Assembly (NCBI RefSeq): GCF_943846705.1
Contig: NZ_OX044366.1
Span: 3,596,001-3,660,000 of the forward strand
Length of the DNA stretch: 64,000 bases
From: an uncultured Pseudomonas sp.
GTDB taxonomy: Bacteria; Pseudomonadota; Gammaproteobacteria; Pseudomonadales; Pseudomonadaceae
Reading direction: 5' to 3'
Part shown: positions 62,143 through 64,000 of the stretch, piece by piece
Numbering within the stretch: position 1 is the stretch's first letter
How the letters are laid out: each line of letters begins with the position of its first letter
Position numbers and translations under genes: made by a program
The notes under the pieces: generated by a model
What the model was told of the DNA's origin: nothing
Databases searched by the model: none
The model's input: the letters and a program-made list of their open reading frames with translations, nothing else

Positions 62143-63423
62143 TTACGCGTCAGGCGCAGCCTTGGCTGGCAGCTCGCTGTTCTCATAGATAAGCAGCGGC
62201 TTGGAGGTACCTTCGATGACACTCTCATCGATAACCACCTTGCTGACGTCGGACTGCGATGGAATCTCGTACATGGTATCGAGCAGGATACCCTCGAGAA
62301 TCGAACGCAGGCCACGGGCACCGGTTTTGCGCTCAAGCGCCTTGTGCGCAACCGACTTCAGCGCATCTGGACGAAACTCCAGTTCAACGCCTTCCATCTC
62401 GAACAACTTGGCGTATTGCTTGGTCAGCGCATTCTTCGGCTCGGTCAGGATTTGCACCAAAGCCGCTTCATCAAGCTCATCCAAGGTAGCAATAACCGGC
62501 AAGCGCCCCACAAACTCAGGAATCAGACCAAACTTGACCAGGTCATCAGGCTCAACAGCACGCAATGACTCGCCAACTTTTTTGCCTTCTTCCTTGCTGC
62601 GAACCTCGGCACTGAAACCGATACCGCCCTTGGTCGAGCGACCCTGAATAACCTTTTCCAGGCCGGAGAACGCACCGCCACAGATGAATAGGATGTTGCG
62701 CGTATCAACCTGCAGGAATTCCTGCTGCGGATGCTTGCGACCACCTTGTGGAGGAACAGATGCAACAGTCCCTTCAATCAGCTTGAGCAGTGCCTGCTGC
62801 ACGCCCTCACCCGACACATCACGGGTGATCGAAGGGTTGTCCGACTTACGCGAAATCTTGTCGATTTCGTCAATATAGACAATACCCATCTGGGCTTTTT
62901 CTACATCGTAATCGCACTTCTGCAACAGCTTCTGAATAATGTTCTCGACGTCCTCACCCACATAACCGGCTTCGGTCAGGGTGGTGGCGTCAGCGATGGT
63001 GAACGGGACATTGAGCAAGCGTGCCAGGGTTTCAGCCAGCAAGGTTTTACCCGAGCCAGTCGGACCAATCAGCAGGATGTTGCTTTTGCCCAACTCGATG
63101 TCGTCTTTCTTATCGCGCTGGTTAAGACGCTTGTAGTGGTTATAGACCGCTACCGCCAAAATTTTCTTCGCGCGCTCCTGACCAATCACATACTGATCAA
63201 GGATGCCGCTGATTTCTTTGGGGGCAGGCAATTTATGCGCGCTGCTCTCGGCCTGGGCTTCCTGCACCTCCTCGCGGATGATGTCATTGCACAGGTCGAC
63301 GCACTCGTCGCAGATAAAGACCGAGGGGCCGGCAATCAATTTGCGCACTTCATGCTGGCTTTTGCCGCAGAAGGAGCAATAAAGCAACTTGCCGTTGTCC
63401 TCGCCGTTGCGGGTGTCAGTCAT
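62143..63423 (-). CDS. clpX: ATP-dependent Clp protease ATP-binding subunit ClpX
   Basis: ClpX unfolds substrates and feeds them to ClpP. The 426-aa protein has an N-terminal zinc domain (CSFCGKSQ, about residues 16-23, and CDECVDLC), Walker A IGPTGSGKTLLAETLA (about 118-133), Walker B IVYIDEIDK and the sensor region RKTGARGLRSILEG. Start 63423 (MTDTRNGEDN) is the family start. It lies 111 bases behind clpP in the usual order. Confidence 0.97.
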   Translation of the reverse strand: MTDTRNGEDNGKLLYCSFCGKSQHEVRKLIAGPSVFICDECVDLCNDIIREEVQEAQAESSAHKLPAPKEISGILDQYVIGQERAKKILAVAVYNHYKRLNQRDKKDDIELGKSNILLIGPTGSGKTLLAETLARLLNVPFTIADATTLTEAGYVGEDVENIIQKLLQKCDYDVEKAQMGIVYIDEIDKISRKSDNPSITRDVSGEGVQQALLKLIEGTVASVPPQGGRKHPQQEFLQVDTRNILFICGGAFSGLEKVIQGRSTKGGIGFSAEVRSKEEGKKVGESLRAVEPDDLVKFGLIPEFVGRLPVIATLDELDEAALVQILTEPKNALTKQYAKLFEMEGVELEFRPDALKSVAHKALERKTGARGLRSILEGILLDTMYEIPSQSDVSKVVIDESVIEGTSKPLLIYENSELPAKAAPDA

Positions 63424-63471
63424 TCGTTCGATCCAAATCCGATAGGCTTGCAACACAAGATGAGGGCTTAT

Positions 63472-63491
63472 GCGGGCTTTTTCAAGCCCGC
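63472..63491 (-). terminator. Hairpin between clpP and clpX
   Basis: GCGGGCTT (63472-63479), loop TTTC, AAGCCCGC (63484-63491) make a perfect 8-bp stem without a T-run. It may partly attenuate transcription from clpP into clpX. Confidence 0.4.
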
Positions 63492-63534
63492 CGGTGGCCT
63501 GACAGGCCGACCGCCCTATATTGAACTGCGTATA

Positions 63535-64000
63535 TTAAGCGGGGCGCTTTTCGATCACGGCGTCGATCAACCCGTATTCACGCGCAGCTTCGGCGCTCAT
63601 GAAGTTATCACGGTTGGTATCGCGCTCGATTTCTTCCAGGGTATGCCCGCTGTGCTTGGCCATCAGCGTATTGAGACGCTCGCGAATGAAGAGGATTTCC
63701 TTGGCGTGGATTTCGATGTCCGACGCCTGCCCCTGGAAACCGCCCAGTGGCTGGTGAATCATCACGCGTGAGTTTGGCAGACAGTAACGCTTGCCCTCGG
63801 TGCCTGCGGTTAGCAGGAATGCGCCCATGCTGCATGCCTGACCAATACAGGTGGTCGACACGTTAGGCTTGATGAACTGCATGGTGTCGTAGATCGACAT
63901 ACCCGCAGTAACCGAGCCGCCTGGAGAGTTGATGTAAAGATGGATGTCCTTGTCCGGATTTTCCGCTTCAAGGAACAGCAGTTGCGCACAGATCAAGTTG
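63535..64000 (-). CDS. clpP: ATP-dependent Clp protease proteolytic subunit ClpP (partial, 5' end outside window)
   Basis: ClpP forms the double-ring serine protease chamber used by ClpX and ClpA. The visible C-terminal 154 residues contain the active Ser in GQACSMGAFLLTAG, the active His in SRVMIHQPLGGFQGQASD, and the Asp in ERDTNRDNFMSAEAAREYG. The frame is open to the window edge, so the N-terminus is missing. Confidence 0.96.
   Translation of the reverse strand, partial: NLICAQLLFLEAENPDKDIHLYINSPGGSVTAGMSIYDTMQFIKPNVSTTCIGQACSMGAFLLTAGTEGKRYCLPNSRVMIHQPLGGFQGQASDIEIHAKEILFIRERLNTLMAKHSGHTLEEIERDTNRDNFMSAEAAREYGLIDAVIEKRPA

Noticed and set aside
62731..63771. A 346-codon open frame opposite clpX and clpP
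   Set aside because: It crosses two conserved genes and their gap on the other strand, so it is a coding shadow.

Overview
The window is a Pseudomonas-type gammaproteobacterial chromosome. From about 43.5 kb to the end, the order rnhA, SAM methyltransferase, gloB, mltD, two peptide-binding proteins, yejBEF-like ABC genes, fabI, ppiD, hupB, lon, clpX, clpP matches, from memory, the PA1815 to PA1801 block of P. aeruginosa, apart from an inserted HDOD gene. Protein lengths (Lon 797, ClpX 426, GloB 257 aa) also fit Pseudomonas. No rRNA, tRNA, CRISPR array or intact insertion sequence was recognised.

Bases 1 to about 33 kb are an accessory nitrogen and one-carbon island. It starts with a truncated dCache chemoreceptor, then a flavin monooxygenase, isochorismatase-type hydrolase and NCS1 permease trio that resembles a Rut-like ring-opening module, followed by a LuxR-type regulator with a C-terminal PAS domain. 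A long plus-strand operon (6.0 to 15.3 kb) encodes a four-subunit haem-dependent dimethylamine monooxygenase, PurU, an interrupted FolD, trimethylamine monooxygenase (Tmm) and TMAO demethylase (Tdm). Next come a soluble PAS chemoreceptor, a sigma-54 driven Amt transporter with a 57-aa membrane partner, a solo B3/4-domain protein and an SMR exporter. On the minus strand gmaS-mgsABC encode gamma-glutamylmethylamide synthetase and N-methylglutamate synthase. A divergent XRE-cupin regulator precedes purU-folD-mgdABCD (N-methylglutamate dehydrogenase) and an IclR regulator.

Together these genes give a complete route: trimethylamine to TMAO (Tmm), to dimethylamine (Tdm), to methylamine (Dmm), to gamma-glutamylmethylamide (GmaS), to N-methylglutamate (Mgs), to glutamate plus a C1 unit (Mgd). 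The C1 unit is carried on tetrahydrofolate and released as formate by FolD and PurU. GGGAA/TTCCC inverted repeats stand before the dmm operon, in the gmaS/XRE divergent region and before purU2-mgd, with a weaker copy before amt. This suggests a single regulon, probably of the XRE-cupin protein, combined with sigma-54 nitrogen control.

From 33.3 to 43.3 kb a second accessory unit encodes a TAXI-type TRAP transporter, a universal stress protein, two crotonase-fold enzymes and an NDP-forming acyl-CoA synthetase. A divergent MocR regulator with repeated operator-like half-sites lies beside it, and a transposase remnant lies at the junction with the conserved core.
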